Positions 42,770 through 53,093 are shown, counted from the stretch's first letter. The stretch is DNA of 64,000 nucleotides from Methylicorpusculum oleiharenae (GCF_009828925.2 NZ_WUTY02000001.1:3936492-4000491); one strand, 5' to 3'. The notes: a model not told the origin generated them from the sequence alone. Numbers and translations are program-made.

Positions 42770-43964
42770 AAGAGGATCTCTCGGCTGCAGGCTGCTGTAG
42801 ATGAGCGGGGGCCTTTTGGGTCAATACCTGCCAGACCTGCTCTCCGAGTTTAACCGGATCGAGTTGCTGCTCAACAAACCGGCGGCCATTCAGCGATAGC
42901 CGCTCCCACTCCGGTCGCGTCATGGACTGTGCATTACGAAGTATTTCAGCTACCGAAGCTTCGCTTCTTTCAAAAACCAAACCGGCGTTCATTGCTTCCA
43001 GATGGTCCCAGGCCAGGCCTCTGGCCACCAATACCGGCCGCCCTGCAGCCATTGATTCTGCCACCACGTTGCCGAAGTTTTCCCGCATACCTCCTGCCTC
43101 TTCCAATCCGGACGGCAATACCAAAAAATGACTGGAGGACAGCAATTCTTTAACCTCTTCGCGCTCCAGATAACCGCGATAACTGATGGCACCTTGAGAC
43201 TTTTTAACCAAATCCTGAAACTCTTCGAAATATTCACCATCAACGCTTCTTCCTGCGATCACCAACCGATCAGCCGGTCTGCGCACTTTCAGCCAGGCTT
43301 TGATAAAGGCGTTAATGCCTTTTTCCTGCTGTACATGACCCAGAAAGCATAAATTCAAGCCTTCTCCTTCAGGATAGCCGCTTACCATGAAATCACGACT
43401 GTCGATGCCGTTTGGAACCAACAGTATTCGGGCATTTTCTCCAAGTACATTCCGAACACCTTCCGCCTCTGTTTCGCTGGTGCAATGCACAGCGATGGCA
43501 CGGCTTAAGGTGGGGAAGGTCAACCCTTTATAGAACAGCCATTTATGAGGCTTTTTTCTACGAATCAGGTCAACGTGTTCGGGCATCAATCCGCCATGAA
43601 CGGCCACCATGAAAGGTCGGCGCAGCAAAACACAAAAAACAGCCGCAAGGGTGGACGGCCAGGTTGCAATGCCATGAACATAAACTACCGGTGCCTTCAG
43701 ACATAATTTGAATAATGCAGTCATCGCGCCCAAGCCAAAGCCCCACCGCCTGAATCCGTAACACCTGTAAAGTTTCACATCCGCATGTTCACCCAATTGA
43801 ACCTGTTCAGGCCGCAATCGCCCATCAATGGATTCATCGGACGCAACCAGCAACATTTTATGACCGGCCACGGACCATGCTTTGCTTAAAACAGCTGCGG
43901 TAACTGAAACACCGCCGTACCCTTTAGCCGGTGGTATATGTGTAGCTACTACTCCCACATCCAT
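42762..43964 (-). CDS. Glycosyltransferase family 4
   Basis: The 400-residue protein has the GT-B fold: N-terminal VGVVATHIPPAKGYGGVSVT, middle YVHGIATWPSTLAAV, and C-terminal LCFLGHVQQEKGINAFIKAW, VIAGRSVDGEY and the EX7E-type region GMRENFGNVVAESMAAGRPV. It transfers a sugar with retention during assembly of the repeat unit. AGGAG 7 bases before ATG 43964 decides the start against an upstream in-frame one. Confidence 0.9.
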   Translation of the reverse strand: MDVGVVATHIPPAKGYGGVSVTAAVLSKAWSVAGHKMLLVASDESIDGRLRPEQVQLGEHADVKLYRCYGFRRWGFGLGAMTALFKLCLKAPVVYVHGIATWPSTLAAVFCVLLRRPFMVAVHGGLMPEHVDLIRRKKPHKWLFYKGLTFPTLSRAIAVHCTSETEAEGVRNVLGENARILLVPNGIDSRDFMVSGYPEGEGLNLCFLGHVQQEKGINAFIKAWLKVRRPADRLVIAGRSVDGEYFEEFQDLVKKSQGAISYRGYLEREEVKELLSSSHFLVLPSGLEEAGGMRENFGNVVAESMAAGRPVLVARGLAWDHLEAMNAGLVFERSEASVAEILRNAQSMTRPEWERLSLNGRRFVEQQLDPVKLGEQVWQVLTQKAPAHLQQPAAERSSYE

Positions 43965-44060
43965 AATAATTCTCCTGAATCTGACTGTGAATAAATAAAT
44001 AATCGATATCCGCTCACCCCCCTCCAATTTTAGTGGGTGTAAGTGGTTGATTGAAAAGGC

Positions 44061-44084
44061 TTCTGCAACAGGGATGTTGCAGAA
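44061..44084. other. Perfect 10-bp hairpin inside the glycosyltransferase cluster
   Basis: TTCTGCAACA and TGTTGCAGAA flank the tetraloop GGGA in the 225-bp gap between two glycosyltransferase genes. It lacks a T-run but could be a partial terminator or a stabilising element separating the last two genes from the rest of the operon. Confidence 0.5.
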
Positions 44085-44189
44085 AGCTACAGGAACGTAT
44101 TGATGCGTCCTTTGAAATCAAGCACCTATAACCTTAATTCAAACCGGGCGAGTAGTTACAAAAACCGGTACATAAGCGGCTTGGTCAAG

Positions 44190-45044
44190 CTAACGCCCAT
44201 AAGCCAGGAACCCGCGCCAGATACCGATAAGATTGTAAAAAGAATAAGCCAGCTTTTTGGGGTTCAATAACAGCAAGGCCAGCATCATTTTTAACAGCGG
44301 TGCGACAAACATCTTGCGGACGATGTAATAAAGAATGAAGACATCCCGTTGATTGGTGAATTTTCTTATGTAAGCCCCAATACCCGTGGAATAGATCAAC
44401 ATTCTTCCGGTTCCCAGCTTGTAGTGATCTTTATCCGGGTGATAGATTTTAATGTCGGGATTATAAAAAGCCGAACTGCCAGACCTGAGCAAGCGATATA
44501 ACAGTTCAAAACCTTCTGCGCCTGAGTACTTGGAACCGATGCCAAAGTCGTGATCAAAATAAAACTGTTTACGATCGATCCGGTTCAGATCAAAAAACTG
44601 CGTAAACTCTACGCCCATCATTCTGAACCGGGAAAAGTAACAGGCTTTGGGGCTGTTAACGCCGATACTGAAACGGCTGGATGAAAACTGATAAGATCCG
44701 GCAACCAGAATGGCGAGGCTCTCGTTGGTTGAAAACTCATTGACCACTTTTGAAAGCACCTCTTTGTCGTAAGCACAATCGTCATCAGGAAAGGCGATAA
44801 TTCTGCCTTGAGCCTGGCCTATTCCATAATCCCTGGCTCTGGCAATCCCGGTAAAATTAACTTTGACGTGCTTGATAGTAAGACTGTGTTTAAAGGATTC
44901 GACGATTGCATCAATTTTGCCATCCGTGTTCTGATCGATGATGATCAGCTCAAAGTCTTTATATGTCTGCTCACGGACAGATTCCAGAAAATCCTTGAGC
45001 TCGCGATCTCTGCCCAATGTTGCTAAAACCAGTGAAACTTTCAT
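44190..45044 (-). CDS. Glycosyltransferase family 2
   Basis: 284 residues: KVSLVLATLGRDRELKDFLE, the nucleotide-binding LIIIDQNTDGKID, and the DXD-type FPDDDCAYDKEVLSKVVNEF. ARDYGIGQAQGRIIAF is also characteristic. The C-terminus has a hydrophobic segment. ATG 45044 is used, with AGGAAAGG upstream; a GTG three codons earlier overlaps the previous stop and cannot be excluded. Confidence 0.87.
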   Translation of the reverse strand: MKVSLVLATLGRDRELKDFLESVREQTYKDFELIIIDQNTDGKIDAIVESFKHSLTIKHVKVNFTGIARARDYGIGQAQGRIIAFPDDDCAYDKEVLSKVVNEFSTNESLAILVAGSYQFSSSRFSIGVNSPKACYFSRFRMMGVEFTQFFDLNRIDRKQFYFDHDFGIGSKYSGAEGFELLYRLLRSGSSAFYNPDIKIYHPDKDHYKLGTGRMLIYSTGIGAYIRKFTNQRDVFILYYIVRKMFVAPLLKMMLALLLLNPKKLAYSFYNLIGIWRGFLAYGR

Positions 45045-45049
45045 ATCAA

Positions 45050-45853
45050 TCACCTTTCCTGAGTTTTGGCTTTGGCCTGCACATAGATGGTTGCCTCATA
45101 CCAGGTAAACATCAACGCAAACTCCAAGCCCGCAAAGCCATCCAAAAAGCCACCCCTAAATACAAAGTGGTATAAAAAACGGGCCATAACTCTTAACCAG
45201 GAACGACCCAGTAATACGCTTAAGCGTCCGCGATGCGTCATCACTGCGCCTGCTGCCGGTTGAAGAACGACCTCTTGCGCCGCCTTATCAACGTGCTTGT
45301 GCATCCATTCAATGATTTCGCCATGATAAAAATAATGTTCATAGGCAATCTTGGTAAAACCGATCCGGCAGGAATCAATGACGGCTTCCCCATGCCCGGT
45401 ATGATTACGAACGAAGCAGGTTGTTGCCCTGCGCACCAGTCTGGGATGATAAATGGGATAACCGGGTGCGTAATTGAGCCGCTTGCCCCTGAGATAAAGA
45501 ACTGAAGGCACCATAATCACATCCAGTTCATCGTTACGGCTCATTTCTGCTTCAAACCAGTCGTAAAAAGTCTGTGGATAGATTTCATCCGCATCAACAA
45601 ACAAAATCCAGGGCGTGCTGATCGCGCATTGCCTGATGGCAAAGTTGCGCTGTTCGGCAAAACCCGGCCATGGATTACTGAAGATGCGGCAACCCCGGTT
45701 TTGCGCGATAGCAAGCGTATCATCGGTGCTTCCTGAATCGACAATGACAATCGGATAGCCTGCCGGAATAGCCGCAAGACATGCAGGCAGATTGCTTTGT
45801 TCGTTTTTAGTCAAAATTACAAGGGTCAGCATAGGATTACTGCTTGACCGCAT
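45050..45853 (-). CDS. Glycosyltransferase family 2, WaaE-like
   Basis: The 267-residue protein has LTLVILTKNEQSNLPACLAA, VIVDSGSTDDTLAIAQ and WILFVDADEIYPQTF, and then the WaaE/KdtX-type block HTGHGEAVID...YEHYFYHGEIIEW. Such enzymes add a glucose-like sugar to lipopolysaccharide core or exopolysaccharide. The start overlaps the methyltransferase end by 17 bp; a second Met seven codons later is possible. Confidence 0.85.
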   Translation of the reverse strand: MRSSSNPMLTLVILTKNEQSNLPACLAAIPAGYPIVIVDSGSTDDTLAIAQNRGCRIFSNPWPGFAEQRNFAIRQCAISTPWILFVDADEIYPQTFYDWFEAEMSRNDELDVIMVPSVLYLRGKRLNYAPGYPIYHPRLVRRATTCFVRNHTGHGEAVIDSCRIGFTKIAYEHYFYHGEIIEWMHKHVDKAAQEVVLQPAAGAVMTHRGRLSVLLGRSWLRVMARFLYHFVFRGGFLDGFAGLEFALMFTWYEATIYVQAKAKTQER

Positions 45854-46781
45854 ATAAATTGATGTAAATGCCTAAACCGAAGCAATGCATTAATGCGGCA
45901 AACGGCTTTTGCACAGAGTTGACCAGCCCATCAATGACAGACGCCGTCCTTCCCTTAAGCCTCAGTCGTTTGGATAGGGCATTGAAGGGGATGCGGGTGA
46001 TTTGTTCGACCTTGATAACCCGGAAGCCATTACTTTCGACCAGGGCTTTTAAGCCTTTCACTGAAAAGTAATTCACATGCTCAGGGACCCACAAACAGGC
46101 GTTATCTTTTGTTCCCAACAATTTGACCAAAAACGAATGGTAATTGGGCACCGCGCAGGCCAATACACCTCCCGGCACCATCATCCTGGATACCTTGTTG
46201 ATCGCTTTATCCGGTTCGAGAAGATGCTCCAGCACCTGAGACATCATCACGATGCCAAACTGCCCGGACGCTTCGTAGTTTTCAAGCATCACCGGCAGGG
46301 GAACATCACCGTTCAATTCTCTGAATACCTCGTTTTCATAAGTACCGGGATTAATGCTGGCGGTGCGGTAACTCAGCTGTCTGAGTGCCTGTGTATAAAA
46401 ACCGAATCCGGAACCTATATCAAGCGCCAGAACATTACCCGAATGGTTGAAACTGTCGGCCTGCCGGCTCATTCTTGCTGCATCAACTGTGCAGTTAGGA
46501 AATTCGGCTTCTCTTGCCAATACGTCTTCAAGCGTAATGGACTGGGTCAAGGCCTGACCCGAATACTGATAAATGGACTGTAACCATGCCAGGTGCGGAG
46601 GTCGATTCAAGAAACCGGTTCCGCAGGAATTACAACGGTAGATATGAAATTCTTCGTTATTGGCGTTTTCCGTATACTGAAAGTTTTTCCTTCGCCAATA
46701 GCTGATTTCCTCAGCCTTACAGGCCACGCATTCATGCAAAACATCTCCATACTGTGCTGAAACGGCTGATACAGTCGTCAT
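45837..46781 (-). CDS. Zinc-finger class I SAM methyltransferase
   Basis: 314 residues. The N-terminus has two Cys pairs, CVAC (18-21) and CNSC (50-53), which probably bind zinc. Then the SAM site LALDIGSGFGFYTQAL (about 118), and downstream motifs FGIVMMSQVLEHLLEPDKAI and GGVLACAVPNYHS. The arrangement suits sugar methyltransferases of exopolysaccharide clusters (the N-terminal finger and Methyltransf_23-type core). AAGGGG before the ATG supports the start. Confidence 0.85.
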   Translation of the reverse strand: MTTVSAVSAQYGDVLHECVACKAEEISYWRRKNFQYTENANNEEFHIYRCNSCGTGFLNRPPHLAWLQSIYQYSGQALTQSITLEDVLAREAEFPNCTVDAARMSRQADSFNHSGNVLALDIGSGFGFYTQALRQLSYRTASINPGTYENEVFRELNGDVPLPVMLENYEASGQFGIVMMSQVLEHLLEPDKAINKVSRMMVPGGVLACAVPNYHSFLVKLLGTKDNACLWVPEHVNYFSVKGLKALVESNGFRVIKVEQITRIPFNALSKRLRLKGRTASVIDGLVNSVQKPFAALMHCFGLGIYINLYAVKQ

Positions 46782-46897
46782 GTTGATCCCCTTGATTCCT
46801 CTAAAACGTGTTCACTCAGAAATGAATTAAAAATGTGTCTGCTTTGCCTATCCGATAAGCCTCTCATCATGGGTATAGCAATAGCTGTAACCTTTAC

Positions 46898-48235
46898 CTA
46901 CGCTGAAACTTTGCACCCAGTCACCGCCTCTCCCACCGGGTCTTGGTCATCGCCATTTTCAAAACCGCCAGTCATCCGCCAGGGTTTGGCAAGCATCGCC
47001 AACACTATCGCTTCAACACCAAAATAAATGCAATTGGCGAATGCGGCGCCCGGCAAACCATAATGCATTACCATCAACGGAATACTGACTGCCGCCGTCA
47101 AGGCCCCGCATAAACGTCCGGACAATAACCACCGTGTCTGTTTGTTTGCCAACAGCGGTTGGGACAGTACCATCCCCAAAGCGTGCAGCGCGCATCCAAC
47201 TGCAATGGCGGGTATTAACTCGACTGAAGAATGATACGATTTGGCGAGCAACCAGGTGGTCACCCAGCCTTTGGACAACACCAATAAGGTCACGCCGGTG
47301 ATCCCTAAGATCACGACGCACCCTATCCAGATCCATAAAATCCTGAAGCCTTCCCTGGCCTGATTACGGGAAAAGCACTGAAAATAAACCGGCTGAAAGA
47401 TACGTAACAAAACCATAGCGCTGCGATTGAACGCTTCGTTGATGATCAGGTAAGTCGCTGCATATAAACCGACTTCCGCCGCCGACAATAAATAACCGAT
47501 CACATAGCGATCACCCATGCCGTTAACCCAGGCTATCAATTCCATAGGAACCAGTGGCAACGCATAAGTCCAAACGTCGGCCTTGAAATTGCGGACCCTG
47601 GCCGGGCGCTTGTGCTTGACGATTTTAGTGCGATGAACAAATGACCAGACCTGATTGGCAATGAAGCTGGCCAGGATATATCCCAACAATACCCATTCCG
47701 GTTTTTGGCCGCCCCACACGACCAGCGAAACCGCCAATAAAGGGCGTAAAAGACTGTCACTGGTCTGCCACAAACTTGCGCTGCGTTGTTTGCGGCCTCC
47801 TATAAGTAACTGAATGCCTAATTCCCGCCTGACTGTCACGATCAAAAGTAAACCGGCAAGAAGATAAAGACTAAAATCGCTGTGGTAAAAATGACGGTAG
47901 ATCAGGCCTCCGACGAGCAGCAGCGCTACCGCCAAAGCTGTTGATCGGGCCGCATAGCCTGCTACAACCTGGTGCAAATCGGCACGTTCCCATTCATTCT
48001 GACATTCAGGCATTATCCTCATGCCCGCGCAAATAAAGGGGTAAGAAAACAAAGCAACACCCAGCGCAACAAAACCATTCAACAAAGCAACCTGTCCGTA
48101 TATTTCAGGACTTACCAACTCGGTCAACATCCGGGTGCCGGCCAGTAAAGCCATTGCCGACACTATTTGGCCCAGAATGACCCAGAAGGCATCACCGAAT
48201 AGTTGTTTTTCTCTTAAAAACCGAAACAGAGTCAT
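46898..48235 (-). CDS. Wzx-type polysaccharide flippase
   Basis: 445 residues and about 12-14 membrane helices; N-terminal FWVILGQIVSAMALLAGTRM and LTELVSPEIYGQVALLNGFV are typical of the PST/MATE-related flippases. GMGDRYVIGYLLSAAEVGLY lies at the middle, as in Wzx. It moves undecaprenyl-linked repeat units across the inner membrane. 17 bp after the polymerase gene. Confidence 0.9.
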   Translation of the reverse strand: MTLFRFLREKQLFGDAFWVILGQIVSAMALLAGTRMLTELVSPEIYGQVALLNGFVALGVALFSYPFICAGMRIMPECQNEWERADLHQVVAGYAARSTALAVALLLVGGLIYRHFYHSDFSLYLLAGLLLIVTVRRELGIQLLIGGRKQRSASLWQTSDSLLRPLLAVSLVVWGGQKPEWVLLGYILASFIANQVWSFVHRTKIVKHKRPARVRNFKADVWTYALPLVPMELIAWVNGMGDRYVIGYLLSAAEVGLYAATYLIINEAFNRSAMVLLRIFQPVYFQCFSRNQAREGFRILWIWIGCVVILGITGVTLLVLSKGWVTTWLLAKSYHSSVELIPAIAVGCALHALGMVLSQPLLANKQTRWLLSGRLCGALTAAVSIPLMVMHYGLPGAAFANCIYFGVEAIVLAMLAKPWRMTGGFENGDDQDPVGEAVTGCKVSA

Positions 48236-48252
48236 TTTCTAAAATACCGTAG

Positions 48253-49494
48253 TCAGGACAGTCTTGAGTAATAAGAACCGGAGGCAGCCTGCCAAGCCGG
48301 AGTTTTCGACCGGTATCCGGTACCTAATACCGCTCCCCACAGAAACATCAACATTGCGTTTTGAGGAAAATATTCCCACATGTTAAAAGTAAGCCCGGCA
48401 ACAAAAATGAACATCACGACCAAGAATTTGTTGGGATGAACCGACAGCTTTGCCGTTGCCCAAAGAAATGCCAGATACGCCAGCAGACCCAGTAACCCGT
48501 AACCGTTCAATAGAAATAGATAAAGGCTGTCCGAATCGAATTGACCATGAAAATGCTCGGCACCAAAAAGAATGTTGATGGTATTGGAACTCAAACCCAA
48601 GCCCCAGCCGAACAATAAATCCGCAGGCCCATGGATTTGCTCGGAAAACACCCGCTGCCAAAGATCGATACGTCCGTCTTGGGTGGGATCGGCATCATCA
48701 CGGCCGCTGAGCAAAGGACTGGACGCCAGGATCAGCGCGCCGACGGCCAGCAGTGGCGCAGGCATGATCATGGCCCAGCGGTCGCGAGGGCGAAGTGCCG
48801 TATAAATCTGAAAATAGATGACCAGCAAAGAACTGATTAAAGCCGTGCGGGAACCGCTCAACAAGGCCAAAAACACACTGACCGCCATCCATTTACGCAT
48901 GGACGGAACCAGAGAAAACAGCAGCGCACAAGTCGCCATGGTTGCGCCAAAAAGGTTGGGACTGACAAAAGTCCCAAACGGACGCCCGCCCCCCAGAATT
49001 GACACGCCAAATAAAGGCGGCGCCCACAAAGCCTGCGCTATCGCCAGAACTGCCTGAAGAACCAGGTAATAGCGCAGATAATATGCAAAGCGGAAGATCA
49101 CGGTTTCACCCGCCCCCAAGCGGCTGACCGCAAAACCGATCAAAGCAACCGGCAGGTATTCAAAAACTCTCAGTCCGGCCATGGGCACTACCAGCGGCAG
49201 GTCCAGGTACAGCGCATAAGCCACTTCAAACAGGACATAAGTGATCATGATTCCCAAAAACGCAAATACCGGTCCTGTCAGGATGCCATTGCGCAACCGG
49301 GGCTCAACAAACGCATAGCCGATCAAAACAACCAGCATCAGTTCGCGAAGAATACGCAAACCAAAATCCTGTTCTCCATACACTTCCTTCACCCCATTCC
49401 AGGCAGACTCGACCTGAGGTAACGAAGCCAGGGTCGACGCACTGACCAGAGCAAACAACAGAACCGGTAAATCTTTTTCAAAGCTTATTCTCAT
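48253..49494 (-). CDS. Wzy-type polysaccharide polymerase (O-antigen ligase family)
   Basis: 413 residues with about 10-12 membrane helices and the ligase/polymerase signature: SRTALISSLLVIYFQIY, then the large periplasmic loop with RIDLWQRVFSEQ, GWGLGLSSNT and FDSDSLYLFLLNGYGLLGLL. It joins repeat units in the periplasm. GAGG inside the end of the Wzc gene provides the ribosome-binding site, with only 3 bases between genes. Confidence 0.87.
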   Translation of the reverse strand: MRISFEKDLPVLLFALVSASTLASLPQVESAWNGVKEVYGEQDFGLRILRELMLVVLIGYAFVEPRLRNGILTGPVFAFLGIMITYVLFEVAYALYLDLPLVVPMAGLRVFEYLPVALIGFAVSRLGAGETVIFRFAYYLRYYLVLQAVLAIAQALWAPPLFGVSILGGGRPFGTFVSPNLFGATMATCALLFSLVPSMRKWMAVSVFLALLSGSRTALISSLLVIYFQIYTALRPRDRWAMIMPAPLLAVGALILASSPLLSGRDDADPTQDGRIDLWQRVFSEQIHGPADLLFGWGLGLSSNTINILFGAEHFHGQFDSDSLYLFLLNGYGLLGLLAYLAFLWATAKLSVHPNKFLVVMFIFVAGLTFNMWEYFPQNAMLMFLWGAVLGTGYRSKTPAWQAASGSYYSRLS

Positions 49495-49497
49495 CGC

Positions 49498-51870
49498 TTA
49501 GGCCTCTGCTATCTCATCGGGGTTTTGATCGATCCCTGAAGCCAACAGAAAATCAGGATCCTTATTTCTACCGAACCAGCCGCCCATCGCCTGATAGCCG
49601 GCCGTCCATAATGGCACGCTTTTAGACTCTTCACCGGCGCGGTTATAAGCGTAGCCGTAGTAGGGATAGTATGACGAGCCTTCTTTCAGATCATTGATAA
49701 TAAATCCGTTCGGTTTGACACCGACCTGCTGGAATCGTCTAAAACTGACTTCCAATTCCTGCGCCGTATAACGGCCTTCCTTGACAACTAAAAATGTGGC
49801 GTCGGCGAGCTTGCTGATAATGGCCGCATCGGTAGCCGCCAGAATGGGCGGTGAATCAATAACAATATGGTTGTAAAAACTTTTCAGCTGATCCAGCGTT
49901 TCTTCCAGATTCCCCATCACCAGCAGTTCTGCGGGGTTCATGACCATATTGCCCCTGGGAATAAAATCCACGCCAACGTCCGGCAAACTGACGATAATGT
50001 CGCCCAGCGAAGCCTTACCGGCCAAAAGATCTGACAGTCCAGGCTGGTTTTTTATTGAAAAAGTCTCATGCAGACGACCGTTACGCATATCGGCGTCAAT
50101 GATCAACACACGCTTTTTGATGCTGGCCAGGAGTGCCGCCAAATTACTGGAGACAAAAGACTTGCCCATACCCGGTGCGGGACTGCCGACCATAATGACT
50201 TTGCTTTCACTACTGGCCAGTGTTGCCTCCAAATTGGTCCGGAAACTGCGCAAAGACTCGACAGAAATATCAAGCGGATCCTGGCTGACCAGAATACCGG
50301 ACTGACGGTCCTTGCCCTGATCAATGAGTCTAGCCAGACGGTGTTGCTTCTTGCTGTGCGGAATGGCGGCATATAACGGCAACCCCACCTGATATTCCAG
50401 CAAAGCCGGATAATTATCGTGGCGTTGCAACGAATAACGCAGAAACACCAGCGCCGAACCGGCTGTCAATCCCAGTAAACCGGCAATAGCCAGCATCAGT
50501 CCGGGTTTTGGCCAATACGGTTTTTCAGGAGTCACAGCGTAATCGATGATTCGTGAGTTACCCAAGGAACCTGCCGCCGCTATACGCTGTTCCTGAGCGC
50601 TGTTCAACAACGAGGTATAGAGTTCGGTGTTGACCTGAACATCCCGCGATAAGCTGACCATGTGCTGCTGAGTACGCGGTAAATTTTTGATCCTTTTTTC
50701 CAGATTGCCCAACTTGCCGTCAATCCGTCTGATCTGCGCCTTCGTTGCAATCATGTCCGGATGAGCCGCTTCCAGATGCTGATTTTGCTGTTCGTACTTT
50801 TGTTTGAGCTGAATATTCAGCGTCTCCATCTCGGCAGCCTGTTTCAACAATATTTCAGCTTCGGCCGGAATATCGACGGCGCCGTGTGTTTGCCTGTAGG
50901 CGCTCAAACTTTGCTCCGCCTTTTCCAGCCGTTCTTTGACAACCGGTAACTGACTTTCCAGAAAAGCCAGCTTTTGACCGGCTTCCGCAGACTCCCAATT
51001 CACCGTTGCGTTGACATAGAAAGAGGCGATGTCGTTAACCGACTTGGCCAATTGCTCGGGATCCCGGCCCTTCAGTTCTACACTGAGAATATCGGTATCC
51101 TTGGAAACCTCTCTAACGGTAAAGGCTTTCTGCAATGTTTCTATGGCAGCCAATGTGGTGGTTCTACTCAATTCAAAATGGGTACCGTGATTGGCTTCAA
51201 GCTCAATAATCTTGATGACGACAGGCTCAGTCTCGCCGATGTTGATTGAAACAGTGTCGCCTACAGATCCATCAACCAGCGTTTCATCTTTGGGACCCAG
51301 CAAGCGAAAACGACCTGATTCCAGAGCAACCAGCGTAAACTCTTTATTCAAAAACCGATCCGGCACGGTAAAGGTTGCTATTTTTAACTTTTCCCCGCCC
51401 CAGGCCCAACGACTGAAACCCCACCATGGCTCGGCAATGCCGTCATCGGCGTTATGCAACCTGGCCAGCGTCTCACCGATAACCGGAAAGTAAGCAGGAG
51501 TATATTCAACCACCAGATTCAAATCATCCACTACCTTGCCGAGCACCGAGCGGGATCTGAGAATTTCCACTTCGCGCTGCGCTCTGGGACTTTCAGTTTC
51601 AGCCGACGCTCCGTTCGTGTCGCTTCGCAGTGGCGCCGCCAATAAAGCCTTGTTCTTGTCTATCCTCAACAAGCCATCGGCTTTATACGTGCGAGGCGCC
51701 AGAACTAAATAGATCAGGGTGATGATCAGCACGGTGAATAAAGTCTTGAGAATGGTCTTTTTACCTTCCAGCAATAAATCGACATAGTCTCTGATACTGA
51801 CACCCTGCTCTTCTAATCTGGACGCATTAAGCGGTGGTAATTCAGTACTGGCTTGATTTTTATAATACAT
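49498..51870 (-). CDS. wzc: Polysaccharide co-polymerase / tyrosine autokinase (Wzc-like)
   Basis: The 790-residue protein has two membrane helices (about 39-58 and 457-477) around a periplasmic Wzz domain with coiled coil (about 300-400), and a cytoplasmic bacterial tyrosine kinase domain. Walker A is VGSPAPGMGKS (561-571), Walker A' VLIIDADMR (588-596) and Walker B IVIDSPP (669-675). A Tyr cluster YYPYYGYAY is at 734-742 and is the likely autophosphorylation site, though some 48 residues follow it. It controls chain length and export with Wza. No Wzb-type phosphatase is seen here. Confidence 0.92.
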   Translation of the reverse strand: MYYKNQASTELPPLNASRLEEQGVSIRDYVDLLLEGKKTILKTLFTVLIITLIYLVLAPRTYKADGLLRIDKNKALLAAPLRSDTNGASAETESPRAQREVEILRSRSVLGKVVDDLNLVVEYTPAYFPVIGETLARLHNADDGIAEPWWGFSRWAWGGEKLKIATFTVPDRFLNKEFTLVALESGRFRLLGPKDETLVDGSVGDTVSINIGETEPVVIKIIELEANHGTHFELSRTTTLAAIETLQKAFTVREVSKDTDILSVELKGRDPEQLAKSVNDIASFYVNATVNWESAEAGQKLAFLESQLPVVKERLEKAEQSLSAYRQTHGAVDIPAEAEILLKQAAEMETLNIQLKQKYEQQNQHLEAAHPDMIATKAQIRRIDGKLGNLEKRIKNLPRTQQHMVSLSRDVQVNTELYTSLLNSAQEQRIAAAGSLGNSRIIDYAVTPEKPYWPKPGLMLAIAGLLGLTAGSALVFLRYSLQRHDNYPALLEYQVGLPLYAAIPHSKKQHRLARLIDQGKDRQSGILVSQDPLDISVESLRSFRTNLEATLASSESKVIMVGSPAPGMGKSFVSSNLAALLASIKKRVLIIDADMRNGRLHETFSIKNQPGLSDLLAGKASLGDIIVSLPDVGVDFIPRGNMVMNPAELLVMGNLEETLDQLKSFYNHIVIDSPPILAATDAAIISKLADATFLVVKEGRYTAQELEVSFRRFQQVGVKPNGFIINDLKEGSSYYPYYGYAYNRAGEESKSVPLWTAGYQAMGGWFGRNKDPDFLLASGIDQNPDEIAEA

Positions 51871-51980
51871 AGTCTTTCATGCCTCACTCGTTTGAAAAGC
51901 TGCAACTGGCGAGTCAAACGCTACAGTGCTGACCCTGCCGGATGCGTTCTTTTTGTGATGACTCATGCGGTTGAATTCCA

Positions 51981-53081
51981 TTACAGCCCCATCATTGCGG
52001 CTTGGGACATGATAGCCGTGAAGGATGACGGTAAAATCTGGTTCAGCACTCTGGACCACTGAGTCACCCCGGCGGTACCTACGAAAACGGTATCATGCGG
52101 TTCCAAAGCAAACTGATCGGCAAGAATCAACGCGTCGGGTGATTCGGCATTCAGCTGAAATATTTCAGGATTCATATCTCCCGAACGAATAACATAAATT
52201 TCTTCCGGCCTGGACATGTTGAAGTCAACCCCATAGGCTTCTGCCAGCGCTTGAGCCAGGGACATCTTGCCTTTATTGATAGGCAATGCCTGCTGTCTGC
52301 CGACTTCGCCCATAACAAATACCTTGTTATCCTTACTGTCGGGGATATTCAGCACATCACCGGCTTTAAGCAGCAGGTTTTGGGTGGTATTGCCCTGTTC
52401 ATAAAGCGCCAGCACATTGATCTTGTATAACTTGCCATCTCTGGCCAGCGATACATTGCTCATATCGGCATCTTGCGTCACGCCACCGGCTCGGCTGATC
52501 GCTTCAGCTACCGTCAAAGGCGTTTCAGTTAACGGCTGTATTCCCGGCATTTTGACTTCACCCACAACAGCGGCACGATGACTCTGGAAAGAAAGCACCC
52601 GGACATCGAGTTTGACTCTTTTGAAATAGTTGGAAAGCTCTCTGGTCAGCAGACTTCTGACTTCGCTGACCGTTTTTCCTGCAACCTGCATAGTGCCGAC
52701 ATAGGGATAATACAGCTGGCCATCGTCATCAACGACTTTACCGGCCAATTCGGGAAGTATCTTTTCACCGCCAGGATCATTCAGCTCGGGATGATCCCAG
52801 ACGGTAATCAGCAATCTGTCGTGCGGACCGATCCGGTAAGTGGCCTGATTCAAGTCCACCGGAGGCAGATTATTGACCGCCTGGCGCCTGGAGTTTTCCC
52901 TCTCTATGATCAAATCTGCAGTAATAGGCACAATCCGGGTCTTTTCCTTGAGCATCCGGCCATCTTTCATAACCGGCACCTCAAGATCCGATAAATTGTT
53001 ATCGGCTTGCATTGTCATGCCGGGCGTCAGAGAACAGGCCGGCAACAGTAAAACCAACATCAATGGGAGTAATCTGGTCAT
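51981..53081 (-). CDS. wza: Outer-membrane polysaccharide export lipoprotein
   Basis: 366 residues, lipobox LPAC (Cys16, Ser at +2). It contains the Poly_export domain with YRIGPHDRLLITVWDHPELN (about 80-100), LDVRVLSFQSHRAAVVGEVK and the SLBB-type repeats with GDVLNIPDSKDNKVFVMGEV. The C-terminal segment is amphipathic, as in the Wza pore helix. 110 bp before the Wzc gene; 12 bp after the initiating transferase gene. Confidence 0.92.
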   Translation of the reverse strand: MTRLLPLMLVLLLPACSLTPGMTMQADNNLSDLEVPVMKDGRMLKEKTRIVPITADLIIERENSRRQAVNNLPPVDLNQATYRIGPHDRLLITVWDHPELNDPGGEKILPELAGKVVDDDGQLYYPYVGTMQVAGKTVSEVRSLLTRELSNYFKRVKLDVRVLSFQSHRAAVVGEVKMPGIQPLTETPLTVAEAISRAGGVTQDADMSNVSLARDGKLYKINVLALYEQGNTTQNLLLKAGDVLNIPDSKDNKVFVMGEVGRQQALPINKGKMSLAQALAEAYGVDFNMSRPEEIYVIRSGDMNPEIFQLNAESPDALILADQFALEPHDTVFVGTAGVTQWSRVLNQILPSSFTAIMSQAAMMGL

Positions 53082-53093
53082 GGCTGGGTTTCC

